A stretch of DNA of 64,000 bases from NCBI GenBank assembly GCA_963693365.1, contig CAVNZM010000009.1, forward strand, positions 5,084,001-5,148,000, given 5' to 3'. The translations under genes were made by a program, and so were the position numbers. This DNA comes from Amoebidium appalachense (taxonomy: Eukaryota; Ichthyosporea). Of this stretch, positions 16,401 through 27,345 are shown in pieces. The stretch's first letter is position 1. Every line of letters begins with the position of its first letter. A model generated the notes under the pieces. The model saw nothing but the letters and a program-made list of their open reading frames with translations, searched no databases and was not told where the DNA came from.

Positions 16401-17577
16401 ATCAGCTGTGCTAAAGCATAGAGCGCCGCGTTCCGATTCCGTGGGCTAAAGCGGGCCAAAAGCGGCAAAAACTTCAAGAAAAAGAAAGAAAAAAAAAGAC
16501 CAAGCAAGACAACCTTTGTGTGTCACCAAGCAAAACCTTTCGAGGGAAAGCTTCGAAACTTGGCTGAAACCGAAATTTGCAGTCGTCTAAAGTCATGACG
16601 AGTCATAAGAAGTGTGTCTACTGAAAAATCCCTGTTCAACGAAACATTTGCAGCTGCTAAACACAGAAAAACCAGCGCCATATGCATGTCTCTAGCGCGG
16701 CATGATTTACAGGAGCTTGGCTTCAGCAGCATCGAGCTTGCTGAGTTCGCGAGCAAAGAAAAAAAAAAGGTCTAGCTGCAGTGTTTGTTCCTATTAGAGG
16801 GAGTACTGCGCAAAGAACAAGGTCTACCAGGAGGGCTTGGTTGTGCGCTGCAAGCCGAGTGATTGGGGCACAGGGAAGTTGTGCAATCTACACACCGAGA
16901 AGGTATGCTTGACCCATGTTTTCTAGTGCTTTTTTGTTGTGAGATAGAGGTCTATGGACGAAGTAGAGGGAATGGGGATAGACAGGGCGGCATCGTGAAA
17001 GTTGTGAATTCTTCATCTGCTCATTGAGTGCGACAATAGCGTACCATCTCAGCTTCAAACTCGCTACCCAGTTTTACTTGTCATGCAGAGCTTGTTTATA
17101 GCTTGTTGGTTTATGTTTCTACCAGGCTTTCTTCAGGCTTCATCTGCATAGACTAACTAATGCCTGTCTGCTTCGCCTGCTTGGTATAGTGTTTTTTTTT
17201 TTTTGATATCAGCCCAGCCGGTCGCATCTGCTTGAGCTCCTTGATCGCTCAACGGTTTTTCGCTCAACGGTTTTCCAGCTTTGTTTATGCCTGCTTGATC
17301 CTTATTAGCTACCTCCCCCTTGCTGCTTGAACCAGCTTGCTCGCTTACTCTCTCTTTTTTCTGGGTTGAACCTGCTTCCAAAATAGTGACTTCTCTCTGA
17401 CGTTTCGTTAGCCCGTTTTAGCCAGCCATGTTTCTGCGCGTATGTCGCTTACGCTTGTACATTTTTTGACATTTTTCTTGTGCTCCACAGGAAACGGACG
17501 GAAAGCCTCCGAATGTAGCAAAGAAACAAGCACACAACATAAAAGTCAAGGGGGAAAAAATCACCATTCAGAAATAA
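16401..17577 (+). pseudogene. Decayed copy of the zinc-motif gene at 18.16 kb
   Basis: About 16400-16902 is clearly homologous to 18080-18703: the same GCGAATCAGCTGTGC lead, the same order of blocks, and the same end ...CTACACACCGAGAAG followed by donor GTATGC. Here the frame is broken by an in-frame stop (TCCTATTAG in the Cys motif), another stop after the Arg-rich stretch, and small indels. The protein traces [19 protein letters not shown] and HTEK remain. A good downstream exon survives at 17491-17577 after TGCTCCACAG (begins ETDGKPPNVAKKQ, ends KITIQK and stop) in the compatible phase 0. It may preserve the original C terminus of the family. Confidence 0.65.
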
Positions 17578-17659
17578 GAAGACACTTTGTACAAAAGACT
17601 TAGACTATATTGATGATGGTTCGGACCGAGAAAGAGAAACCGAGAAAGAGAAACAGTTA

Positions 17660-17689
17660 CTCTCGATCTCTCACACACACTCACACACA

Positions 17690-17728
<39 letters not shown>

Positions 17729-17729
17729 G

Positions 17730-17777
<48 letters not shown>

Positions 17778-18052
17778 AACACACGCACACACGCACACAC
17801 ACACACAATTGAAACACATGTACACGCACACACACACACACACACAAACAGTGCACACACACGCGTGCGTGCGTGCACACACACGCACACCGACACACAC
17901 ACACGCGCGCGCGTGACACACACACACACACACACAAACACACACACCGTGACACACATGTACACACACACACACACACATACACACGTACAGACACATA
18001 CACACACGCACGCACACACGCACACCGTAACATACACACACAGACCGGTAGC
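17660..18052. repeat. Degenerate (CA)n block
   Basis: CA-rich tract with interspersed CACGCGCG, CACATG and CACCG units, separating the pseudogene from its intact paralogue. No gene. Confidence 0.9.
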
Positions 18053-18163
18053 GTGACACAACTTGCGGCTCCGAGAGACAGGCCTGTCTAATATTGGCGA
18101 ATCAGCTGTGCCAAAGCCTAGAGCGCTGCGTTCTTACATGCTGTGGGCTAAAACACGGCCCTC

Positions 18164-19884
18164 ATGATCAGCTACGGCCCTCTGAACACGCTAAAACGGA
18201 TGATAAGTGTCTACATAGACCAGCCTATACGCCTTGCTGGCCTTGCCAAGACCAAGCAAGGGCAAGCATATGCTCAGGACACAACCAAGCAAACCTTTCA
18301 CAAGACAGTAAGACACAACCAAGCAAACCTTTCACTTGAGGGTGTTCACAGAAAACTCCGCCGCTCGGCTGAAACCGAACCTGGCAGTCGCCTTAAGGCA
18401 AGACGAGTCATAGCAAGCGTGTCTACTGAAAAAGTTCTGTTCTACGAAACCTTAGCAGTTGCTAAACAAGAAGAAACCAGCGCCATGTCTCAAGGGTGGC
18501 ACGAGTTACAGGAGCTCGCCTTCAGCAACAGCGAGCTTGTTGAGTTTGCGAGCAAGAAAAAAAACAAGAGCAGCTGCAGTGTTTGTTCCTATCTGAGGGA
18601 GTACTCAGTTGCAAAGAACAAGGACTACCCGGAGGGCTTGGTTGTGCGCTGCAAGCCGACTGATCGGGGCACGGAGAAGCTGTGCAAACTACACACCGAG
18701 AAGGTATGCTTGATTATTCTTCCCCTTTTTTCTTATTTTGACGAAATATAGCGCCGAAGGAAAGGGGATGGAAAGTAAAACATGGCAACGTTGTAAAGGG
18801 AGTGGTGCATGTTCCCTTTTCTTCTTGCCAATGTTAGCACCATTACTATCTCAGCTTCAAACCTATCACTCATATTTCATTGTCGGACACAGCTTTATGA
18901 CTTGTTGTTGTAGTTACGGGCGAAGGATTGCTTAGCGCAACAGCACAGCCTAATGCCCACGCTTTTCTGTTTCTCATATACCCTACATGGTGTTCTTTTC
19001 AATATCCGACCAGCCTCTTCTTATTGCTTGAAGCTGCTTGATCACTCATGTCACTCCTGGTGCTTGATCCTTCCCACATCCTTCCCCCAGCCCCCCCTCC
19101 CCCCCCCCCCTCCCCCTCCCTCCCCTTGATCCTTCCCATATTCTTCCCCCCCGCCCCCCCCCCCCCCCCTCCCCCCCCCCCCCCCTCCTCCCCCTGATGA
19201 CGTGAAATAGGCTTGATCACTTACTATCCCTCCGGTTTCTGGTTTTGAGCCTGCTTGACCACTTATTCTAATATAACTTCTCTTCGTGATTTCCTTGAGC
19301 ATCTTGTAGGCCATCCTTTCTCATCATACCCCCTGAATTTGCTTGACCACCTACCCTAAAGGATTCTCTCTTCTTCGACTCCTTGAGCTGGTTCCAGAAA
19401 CCCCTTTTTTATTGTTCAACCTGCGGTATTAGCACATGGCCGTTATCTCTACTGGAGCATTATTTCTTGTCATCTCCACCCCTCTTTTCTGAAGCCTACT
19501 TGATCACATCTTGTGTATAGCTGAACGTGCTTCTTTTTGTTCCCTACCTCTCTATTTGAACCTGCCGTCATCACTTGCCCTCGCTCAGCTGTATTTCCTG
19601 ACTTGGCTTGGCAAGTCGCGCTGTTAACCGGTTTCAAGGAATGGTAGTCGTGATTCTCAACCTGTGAACAGAGAGATTTACACATCCACCGACAGGCCAT
19701 GCAAGAGTTGGCTTCTGGTCTGAAAGATCCGCTTCGACATGAGAATGCAGGAGAGTGGGATCGTCTTTTGTACGCCACAAGGATAGATGGTCTTGGCCCC
19801 ATGCTGTTGAAGGTGAGCTATGCCTGAGCCAGATTCCGGGACCGGTGAAAAACGAGAGACACAGACATGTACGAACGCGCGCGC

Positions 19885-19970
<86 letters not shown>

Positions 19971-20047
19971 ATAAATAAACGCACACCCACCCACATGCAC
20001 GTGCACCCCCCCCCCCCTTCCAAACACACACACACATACACACACAC

Positions 20048-20082
<35 letters not shown>

Positions 20083-20128
20083 GGGGGAACACGTGTGTAC
20101 AATTCTACGTGAAAGTTCTAGATCTTAA
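18164..20128 (+). CDS. Unknown zinc-motif protein (exons 18164-18703, 19672-19812, possibly 20084-20128)
   Basis: Exon 1 is 180 codons from an ATG and ends CKLHTEK at donor GTATGC. Its C-terminal part carries CSVC at about residues 142-145, a later RC, and LCKLH: a four-ligand pattern suggesting a structural zinc site. Exon 2 (47 codons, AG...GTGAGC, phase 0 at both ends) has helical sequence with [19 protein letters not shown] and [17 protein letters not shown] third exon starting right after (CA)nCAG at 20084 would add 14 residues and a stop in phase, giving 241 aa, but is weakly supported. The start could lie further upstream. A pseudogene copy lies 1.7 kb upstream. I do not recognise the family; exon 1 is supported mainly by having a homologous copy. 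Confidence 0.45.
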
Positions 20129-20288
20129 CCCACACACAGTCTCCCGGACACTAAACACACTCTCAAGCACACAAGGCACTACCCTCAGATAGTGCTGGCA
20201 TACACACACACGCCTGCCGATATGCCCCTTCTAAACACATACATACAGCAATGCCGTGCGGTTGCACACATAACACACAGACATGCGC

Positions 20289-20345
<57 letters not shown>

Positions 20346-21375
20346 GTCATTTGCACACAAAAACACACGGCACTCACTTTACCTCTTCCTCCTCCTCCTC
20401 TCCCCCCCCCCCCCCCTCCCCCCCCCCTTGCCCCCGCTCTCACCACCAAAACCAAACAACCACCGTCACCACCACCTTCCCACCTTCCCTCACCACATGT
20501 ATTATAAGCCACTGGTGTCTTTCTTGGTGCCTTACTTCTTGTCTCTGCACATGCTTAGGCAAGCCTCTACTCCAACAACCCCCTGTTCCTGTCACAACTC
20601 TTGCTGTCTAATTGCCCCCCCCCCCCCCCCCCCCCCCCCCTCTCCCCCCTCCCCCCTTCCCCCCCTTGTTGGGCACCATGCTTTACTTGGTGACTCCTGA
20701 GGAGGAGCTCTACTTATAATGCATGCTCATTGTGCGTGCTTTTTGGCGCAAATTCTGCAATGTATTGTCCTTTGCGAATGTGTAATTTATACTCGGCAAC
20801 GCATTGTGCCTCCCTCTTCCTCCCCCCCCCCCCCCCCCCCTCCCCCCCCCCCCCCCCCCTCCCCCTCCCCCCCCCCCTCCCCCCCCCCCCCCCCCCCCCC
20901 CCCGCCTCCCCCTCCCCACCCTAAAGCCTATGCCTCCTTCCTCTTCCCAACTTTGCTCCCAGCATACCTCAACCCTCCTTATCAACACCATTCTACAACC
21001 CCCTGATCTTCTCAGTTGAAAGTATTCATCCCTTCTCCCTCGTTATCCCTCCCACTGGTACTTACCTCTATTTCAGTGCTTTCTGTGACCCGTCAGGTCT
21101 CCACTCATTCACACACGCAGCCTCTAGCTACATATCCCCCCCCCCCCCCCAAAAAAAAAAAAAATAAAAAAATAAAAAAATTAAAAAATAAAAAAATGAA
21201 TAAAAAACCACCCACCCACTGACCTACACCCGCCCACCCACCCACTATCAACCCCACCCACCCATTTCCTTATTTGGCTTGCCGAAGCATGCTCTTGGTT
21301 TGTTTGTTTACTCGTGAGCACACAGCCAGCACTCTACTGTTTCCCCCGGAAGGTGGGGGGGGGGGGGGGGGGGGA

Positions 21376-21411
<36 letters not shown>

Positions 21412-21590
21412 GGGGGGCACAGGGAGAAGAATGGAGAGAGGGGAGAGAGAAGCAGGAAAACCAAGGAAATCATATGCTACGTCCATAGCGACACCCACAT
21501 GACGTCATATTTCCTTCAATATGACGTCACACAGCAAATTCCTGTCGATTGAAGATCCTAAAACACTAACCTCATGTATGCTACACTCAC
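20129..21590. other. C-rich and (CA)n DNA, exon fragments uncertain
   Basis: (CA)n at 20290-20342, long C runs at 20401-20430, 20615-20640 and 20822-20903, poly-A near 21151-21186 and G runs at 21355-21417. A short stretch at 20559-20615 after ...CATGCTTAG reads ASLYSNNPLFLSQLLLSNC, and another at 20678-20719 reads MLYLVTPEEELYL and stop; they lie in different frames on either side of a C run, so no model is offered. Confidence 0.5.
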
Positions 21591-21769
21591 AGGCAGAGGT
21601 GCTCAGTGTGTGTGTCCGTGTGCTCAAGTCTACCATGGCCAAGTAGGGGGGTCCATGTGCATCCCTTTCATCTGCACCTCCGTCGGCGTGTTGGCACACT
21701 GCGGATACCCCCAGAAGGCGTCGCAGGTTGGCAAGGGCCGGTCCAGCCCCCCAGCAACACCACCGTAAA

Positions 21770-22734
21770 AACCCCCCTCTTCAGCAACAAGCATGTCAAG
21801 GTGTTGGCACATGGAACCCGCGAATGGATCGAGTACCTTGGGGAGCATGCAAACGGGGACTATTTCAGCAACAAACCAATCAGGTGCGGTTCCGTCAACG
21901 CTTCCGTGTTTGGCTCCCTCGAGACATTTACCGCTCTGCGGGGGAGCCTTTCACGCCACGGCTACTTCCCACAGCGCCACGAGTTCCTGTTTGAGATCCT
22001 CACCAAGTCGTTTGCCAGCCCGCCGTGCACGAGTTTGGAAGTCAAAGACGGGACATGCCGCCATCTCCAGGCCATGAATTTGGCGCATGACATGACTGCC
22101 CCACCCGATGTGGGCGTGGCCACAGTGCGCCAGTGGCTGACGGAAAACGAGGGGGCGGCGGCGTTTGCCAACTTCCTTTCCCGGGAACACGCCTGCTTGG
22201 CGGACTCGACGAGCTCAGACCGGCTCCGTCAGGTTCTGACATTGTTCGTGGTTTGCACCTTTGAAAACGGGAAATTTATAAAGGGTCCCTTCACGGACTC
22301 CCTCATGTCCAAGCCCCTCCTGAACCAGGTCATGCGCGAGTACTACCGCATGCTTGAGACCGACGGGGGCTATCGAGAAAAGACATTGGCAGCACCGGTG
22401 AATGTCAGCATCTCTGTGTGCCGCTGCTTTTCCCGTTTCACGCCGTCTCTTTCAAGCTCCTGTCGCGTTGGGCCTACGACGCTGCAGGAATGAACTTCCT
22501 TGCCCGCATGTTGGCCGAATGGCCGCTTAGGACGCTGGGGGACCTCCTCTTCTTGCAAGGGCTTACCCTGGTATGGGTATCCCGTTGCGCATATGGCTTA
22601 TGCTGTGTTTTATGGATGGTTCTTTTGCTGTTGTTTTAGAGGGTGTGTGTTTTGAGAAATTGTGCTTACTTTTGTCACACGAGGTTCGTGCAGGCATGTA
22701 CATGCACACACTCACGCACACACACACACACACA

Positions 22735-22775
<41 letters not shown>

Positions 22776-23044
22776 CCCTCCCCCCCCTTCCCCCCGGCGC
22801 GGGCGAAGCCACCTTCTCCCACCGTCTTTTACTCTCTCCCCCACCCTCTTTTCTTCTCCACCCCATCCAACTTTTTCCCTCCCCTGATCATCCTGATCAT
22901 TCCCCCCCCCCCCCCCCCCTTCTCCCACCTTCTTTTACTCTCTCCCCCACCCTCTTTCTTCTCCACCCCATCCAACTTTTTCCCTCCCCTGATCACTCCC
23001 CCCCCCCCCCCCCTCTCCCCCCACCGCCGCCCCTTCCCCCCCCC

Positions 23045-23075
<31 letters not shown>

Positions 23076-24271
23076 CTGATCCCCCTTCCCTACTCCCCCT
23101 CTCGCCCCCCTTCCCTAACCTACATACACAACCCACCCGCACCTCTGCTTGCTGTCGTCTCAGCACCAACCACGACCAAACACACAACACGAAGAATGTA
23201 AATTGACGCAAGGAGCATATATTCTGCCCCATCCCCCCCCCCCCCCCCCCTCCCCCCCCCCCCCCCCCCCCCCCTTCTTTTTCCCCAATTTTTTAGAGCC
23301 ATCCCCCCTCCCCCCCCCCCCCCCCCCCTCCCTCCCTCCCCCCTCCCCTCCCTCCCCAAAAAAAACACGTATGTCCGTGTTTCAACACCAGGCCCTCCTC
23401 TCTCCTTTCTCAGACATGTTGTTCCCACACTTGTACAGATGTCATGTGCAAACACATACACCCACACACCTGCCTTGTAAACCCATCCACCGGCCCTTGC
23501 CCCTGCCCCTTGCCACTTCACCTTACCCACTTCCTCCCCCCCCCCCCCCCTCCCCCTCTCCTTGGCCGCTCCTCCCTCTCACTTTCCCACCCTCGCGCAC
23601 ACTCTTTTCTTCGTTTTGCTTTTGTGCTACGTAAATAACGCTTGACGCTTTTGCATGCAGATCACATGCAGCTTGGCACCTTCATCAGACATTCTGTTCG
23701 GGGGGGTGCAAGGGGGAAGTAAGCATGATCAGATAGCCCGCATCCTGCCCCTCAAAACGGTTATTCGTCTCCTCTCCATGCTCTACACTGTCTGGGAGGG
23801 AGACACCCTTCCCCCTTGCTGCTACGGGCATATGGGAGGATGGGCCCTAGGGGGCCTCTGTTCCGCCACTACCGTCAGCCTGTTATTGTCCGTCATGATG
23901 AATCTTGCCTTCCAGCCGGCAACCTACGCCCAAGAGCTCATGAAGGTGATTGCATGCCCCTTGCTGTGCTCACTGATTGTGTGCTCGGCTCTTTGTGCTC
24001 ACTGATTGGGTGTTCGGCTCTTTGTGCTCACTGATTGGGTGCTCGTCTCTTTGTGCTCAATGATTGGGTGCTCGGCTCTTTGTGCTCACTGATTGTGTGC
24101 TCGTCTCTTTGTGCTCACTGATTGGGTGCTCGTCTCTTTGTGCTCACTGATTGGGTGCTCGGCTCTTCGTGCTCACTGATTGGCCGCTTGCTTTTTGTGC
24201 TCTGATTGGGTTCTTGCCATCTCTCTCTCTCTCTCTCTCTCCCTCCCCCCCCCCCCCCCCCCTCTCGCTCT

Positions 24272-24310
<39 letters not shown>

Positions 24311-24564
24311 CCTCTCTCTCTCTCCCCCCCCCCCCCCCTCTCTCTTTCTCACTTCCTCTCTCTCTCTCTCTCTCTCTCTGCCCCCCCCCCCCCCCCCCCC
24401 CCCCCACTCTCTCTCTCCCCCTCTCTCTCCCTCTCCCTTTCCCCTCTTCCTCCCCCTCTCCCTGTCCGCCTATCCTTCCCCCCCCCCCCCTCCCCCCCCC
24501 CCCCTCCCCCCCCCCCCTCTGTTCTCTCACTCCCCCTCCCCCCTTCTGTCTCCCCTCCCTCCCT

Positions 24565-24598
<34 letters not shown>

Positions 24599-25310
24599 CC
24601 CCTCCTTTTTTTCTTCTATCCCCCTCTCTTGGTGTCTGCTTGCGTGTGGGTCTGTGTGTGTGTGCATGTGCACACACCTGCATGTGCACGGAAGTCATAT
24701 GGGTGTGCGCACCGCCTTAAAGCATACAAGAGAAATGACATTTTTACCTTCGGCACGGTTAAACAGACTGTAGCAGCTAGCATACACCTATGGTCTGCCG
24801 TAGCTGACACCATTTTTCTTCTTTTTTTTTTTTGCCCCCTTCCTTTTCTTTTTCGTGGTGTATAGGCCAGGGTTTCTCGTGCATGTGGCCAGAGCGGCGT
24901 GCCGGTTGAGTTGCAGGATGAAGGCCCTGGATGCCTCCGAATTAACCAGGACGATCACGAACTCAGCAAGCTCAAGCGGCAGGTCTCTGCAGCAGTAATT
25001 GCAGTTACGGGGGTTGCTCTGGGCTACTTCACGATTGGATGGTGTGGGTTTATGGTGTTGGTGCCAAACATGGACAGGACGAAAGAGAACGTGAAGAAGG
25101 AGGGTGCGGGGACTGGACTGTCGGACAGTTTGATGTACGGCATCGGGGAGAAGGCGGTTGATTGGATGGTGGATTATATCGACGCATGGTTGACTGACCC
25201 GGCAAACCCGGCAGAGGGAGTGGAAGATGTACTTGTGTCCCTGCCTGCCTGCCTGCCTGCCTGCCTGGCTGCCTGCGTGCTTGTGTGCGTGCGTGCGTGC
25301 ACGTGTCTGT

Positions 25311-25370
<60 letters not shown>

Positions 25371-25372
25371 CT

Positions 25373-25425
<53 letters not shown>

Positions 25426-25580
25426 TTTGAGCATGTTGGTTGAACCCGCCCATGTCGCAGTCAAAATGATGCTTTGCTCTATTGCCATTACCGCATTTTT
25501 GGGTTTCAGGCAAACCACGGCCGGTTTGGACAACCACGGAATGCGATTTTGATAAAACCTATAATGCAGGGTCTTTGTTA
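21770..25580 (+). CDS. Unrecognised multi-pass membrane protein (multi-exon, 5' end undefined)
   Basis: Likely exons: about 21770-22570, 23661-23945, 24866-25228 and from 25510. The last three junctions are AG/GT and all phase 0. The first part is soluble (HVKVLAHGTREWIEYLGEH, then VRQWLTENEGAAAFANFLSR). It shifts frame between about 22370 and 22418, probably a one-base error or a tiny unseen intron, into PLLFPFHAVSFKLLSRW. Later exons carry hydrophobic stretches: VIRLLSMLYTVW, GGLCSATTVSLLLSVMMNLAF and VSAAVIAVTGVALGYFTIGW, then a soluble tail (KAVDWMVDYIDAWL). From 25510 the phase-0 frame ends at TAA near 25580; another frame runs much longer. A separate short exon at 25964-26008 (VQPFYRDLSDRRDM, stop) follows CACCCAG and could be an alternative end. 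I assign no family; the RGS-like look of the middle part is too weak to claim. Confidence 0.5.
22571..23660 (+). repeat. Intron of (CA)n and poly-C
   Basis: Donor GTATGG. A (CA)n tract lies at about 22718-22770, then C-rich DNA containing a near-duplicate 75-bp segment (CTTCTTTTACTCTCTCCCCC at about 22830 and 22930) and more C runs, to acceptor TTTTGCATGCAG. Confidence 0.8.
23946..24865 (+). repeat. Intron with a 29-bp minisatellite and (CT)n/poly-C
   Basis: About nine copies of a 29-bp unit around TGCTCACTGATTGGGTGCTC fill 23960-24212, then (CT)n and C runs to about 24605, ending at acceptor GTGGTGTATAG. The minisatellite is well ordered, with single-base variants. Confidence 0.85.
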
Positions 25581-25801
25581 AAAGGGGAAACTTTTAACCG
25601 TCGAGTGTTCAAGACGGGTAGACACACCATTTGTGGCTTGTATAAGGATATCATCGTAGACTCTATCCAACCACGGTGCCTGTGTGCTCCACATGTTCAA
25701 AATAGTGCATATTCACGGTGCCCGGGCATGTTCTTGTTTGATTCCTTATCACTCTTTTGGAACACACCACCTGGTAGCACACGTGGTAGACCTTTTCAGC
25801 A

Positions 25802-25899
<98 letters not shown>

Positions 25900-25963
25900 C
25901 AAACAAAAAAACATGGACATCAATGCAACATTCTCGTATGCTAACGTGTTAACTGCCACCCAG
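25229..25963 (+). repeat. (TGCC)n, (GT)n and (CA)n around the last exons
   Basis: CTGC/TGCC repeats at 25242-25280, (GT)n at 25315-25368 and 25376-25422, acceptor GGGTTTCAG at 25509, then (CA)n at 25803-25891 just upstream of the 25964 exon. Confidence 0.8.
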
Positions 25964-26008
25964 GTGCAACCTTTCTACCGCGACCTTTCCGATCGGAGGG
26001 ACATGTGA

Positions 26009-26446
26009 ATGTCCAGCCGCAGAGCAAAGGTGTGTTGTGTGCCCTGCCTGCCTGCCTGCATGCACACTATCTGGACTATCCGTCGACTTTTTCGTGCTTT
26101 CTAATAAAAGACTCTGGTATGACAGCGCTATACATACTAGGGGCACAGAACCCCCCTCCCCCCCCCCCCCCCAAAAAAAAAGGGGGGGGGGGGAGGGGGG
26201 ATTTGTTTGGGTCGGGGAGGGGGGGGGGGGGGGGGAGGTTATGCTGTATGTGGGTAGGGGATGTTGGCATGAGGCCTTGCGTGCTTGGAGAAGGAGGCCG
26301 CGGTTTGTTTTGTTTGCAGCGTTTATGATGATTACCACGGATGGGCAGGCAGGCAAGAGGGGGGGGGGGGGGGGGGGGGGAGGGGGGAGGGGGGGGGGGG
26401 GGGGGGGGGGGGGGGATCGAGCAGGTTATGGCAAACACGGGGGCAG
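26009..26446. other. Gap before the MYND exon: C, A and G runs
   Basis: A (TGCC)n fragment at 26042-26058, adjoining C, A and G runs at 26152-26193, G runs at 26217-26235 and 26360-26415. TTTGCAG at 26318 could be an acceptor but no upstream MYND exon is convincing. Confidence 0.5.
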
Positions 26447-26632
26447 GTGCAGGAATACTACGAGCAGCACCCCGAGAGGCTCCCAAGTGCCCGGCGCTGT
26501 GCAAACTGCGGCAAAGGGGGCAAAGGTCTGGGCAGACTGCCGCGATGCAGCGGATGCCAGGTGGCGGCCTACTGCAGCAGGGAGTGCCAAGCCGCCCACT
26601 GGAAGACCCACAGGACACAGTGCAAGCAGTGA
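26447..26632 (+). CDS. MYND-type zinc finger protein, C-terminal exon
   Basis: After GGGGGCAG the frame reads VQEYYEQHPERLPSARR and then a full MYND finger: CANC, RCSGC, YCSREC, and HWKTHRTQC, ending KQ and TGA. All seven Cys and the His of the C6HC zinc-binding pattern are present with normal spacing. MYND fingers bind proline-rich peptides and are common at the C terminus of SMYD-like, ankyrin-MYND and regulatory proteins, but this exon alone does not tell which. The exon starts in phase 0; its 5' partner is not identified. It could be the end of the multi-pass gene just upstream or an independent gene. The stop codon lies at the start of a minisatellite. Confidence 0.8.
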   Translation: MQEYYEQHPERLPSARRCANCGKGGKGLGRLPRCSGCQVAAYCSRECQAAHWKTHRTQCKQ

Positions 26633-27345
26633 GTGGGGTCGGTTAGTTCGGTGCAAGCAGTGAGTTGGGTCGGTTGTCAGTGCAAGCAGTGAGTTGGGTC
26701 GGTTGTCAGTGCAAGCAGTGAGTTGGGTCGGTTGGTTCGGTGCAAGCAGTGCGTTGGGTCGGTTGGTTCGGTGCAAGCAGTGAGTTGGGTCGGTTGTCAG
26801 TGCAAGCAGTGAGTTGGGTCGGTTGTCAGTGCAAGCAGTGAGTGGGGTCGGTTGGTCAGTGCAAGCAGTGAGTTGGATCGGTTGGTTCCAATGCATGAAG
26901 TCGATAAGGTCGATTGGTTTAGTGCAAGCAGTGATTTGGGTCGGTTGGTTCGGTGCAAGCAGTGAGTTGGGATGGTTGGTTCGGTGCAAGCAGTGATTTG
27001 GGTCGGTTGATTCGGTGCAAGCAGTGAGTTGGGTCGGTTGATTTCGATGCATGAAGTCGATAAGGTCGATTGGTTTAGTGCAAGCAGTGATTTGGGTTGG
27101 TTGGTTAGTGCAAGCAGTGGGTGGGGTCGGTTGGTTCGGTGCAGGCAGTGAGTTGGGTCGGATGGTTCGGTGCAGGCAGTGAGTTGGGTCGGTTGGTTCG
27201 GTGCAGGCAGTGAGTTTGGTCGGTTGGTGTGGTGCAAGCGGTGAGTTGGATCGGTTGGTTTGGTGCAAGCAGTGAGTTGGATCGGTTGGTTTGGTGCAAG
27301 CAGTGAGTTGAATCGGTTGGTTAGTGCAAGCAGTGACTGGGTTTT
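26618..27345. repeat. 29-31 bp minisatellite, about 24 copies, with higher-order unit
   Basis: Units read GTGCAAGCAGTGAGTTGGGT followed by CGGTTG plus TCA, GTCA or GTTCG. A variant stretch with ATGCATGAAGTCGATAAGG occurs at about 26891 and 27048, giving a higher-order period of about 157 bp. The first unit overlaps the last codons of the MYND exon (CAGTGCAAGCAGTGA), so the array seems to have been seeded from that coding end. Confidence 0.95.

Noticed and set aside
20559-20719. Exon-like pieces ASLYSNNPLF and MLYLVTPEEELYL
   Set aside because: Different frames across a poly-C run of uncertain length, with no donor between them.
21951-22242. Minus-strand ORFs of 66-79 codons
   Set aside because: Antisense of the + strand exon at 21.8-22.5 kb, which has the better splice and frame support.
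24001-24212. Regular repeats that could suggest a CRISPR array
   Set aside because: Units are contiguous 29-bp tandem repeats with no unique spacers, in a eukaryotic intron.
24151-24865. Ser/Pro-rich ORFs of about 190-220 codons
   Set aside because: Translations of (CT)n and poly-C within an intron.
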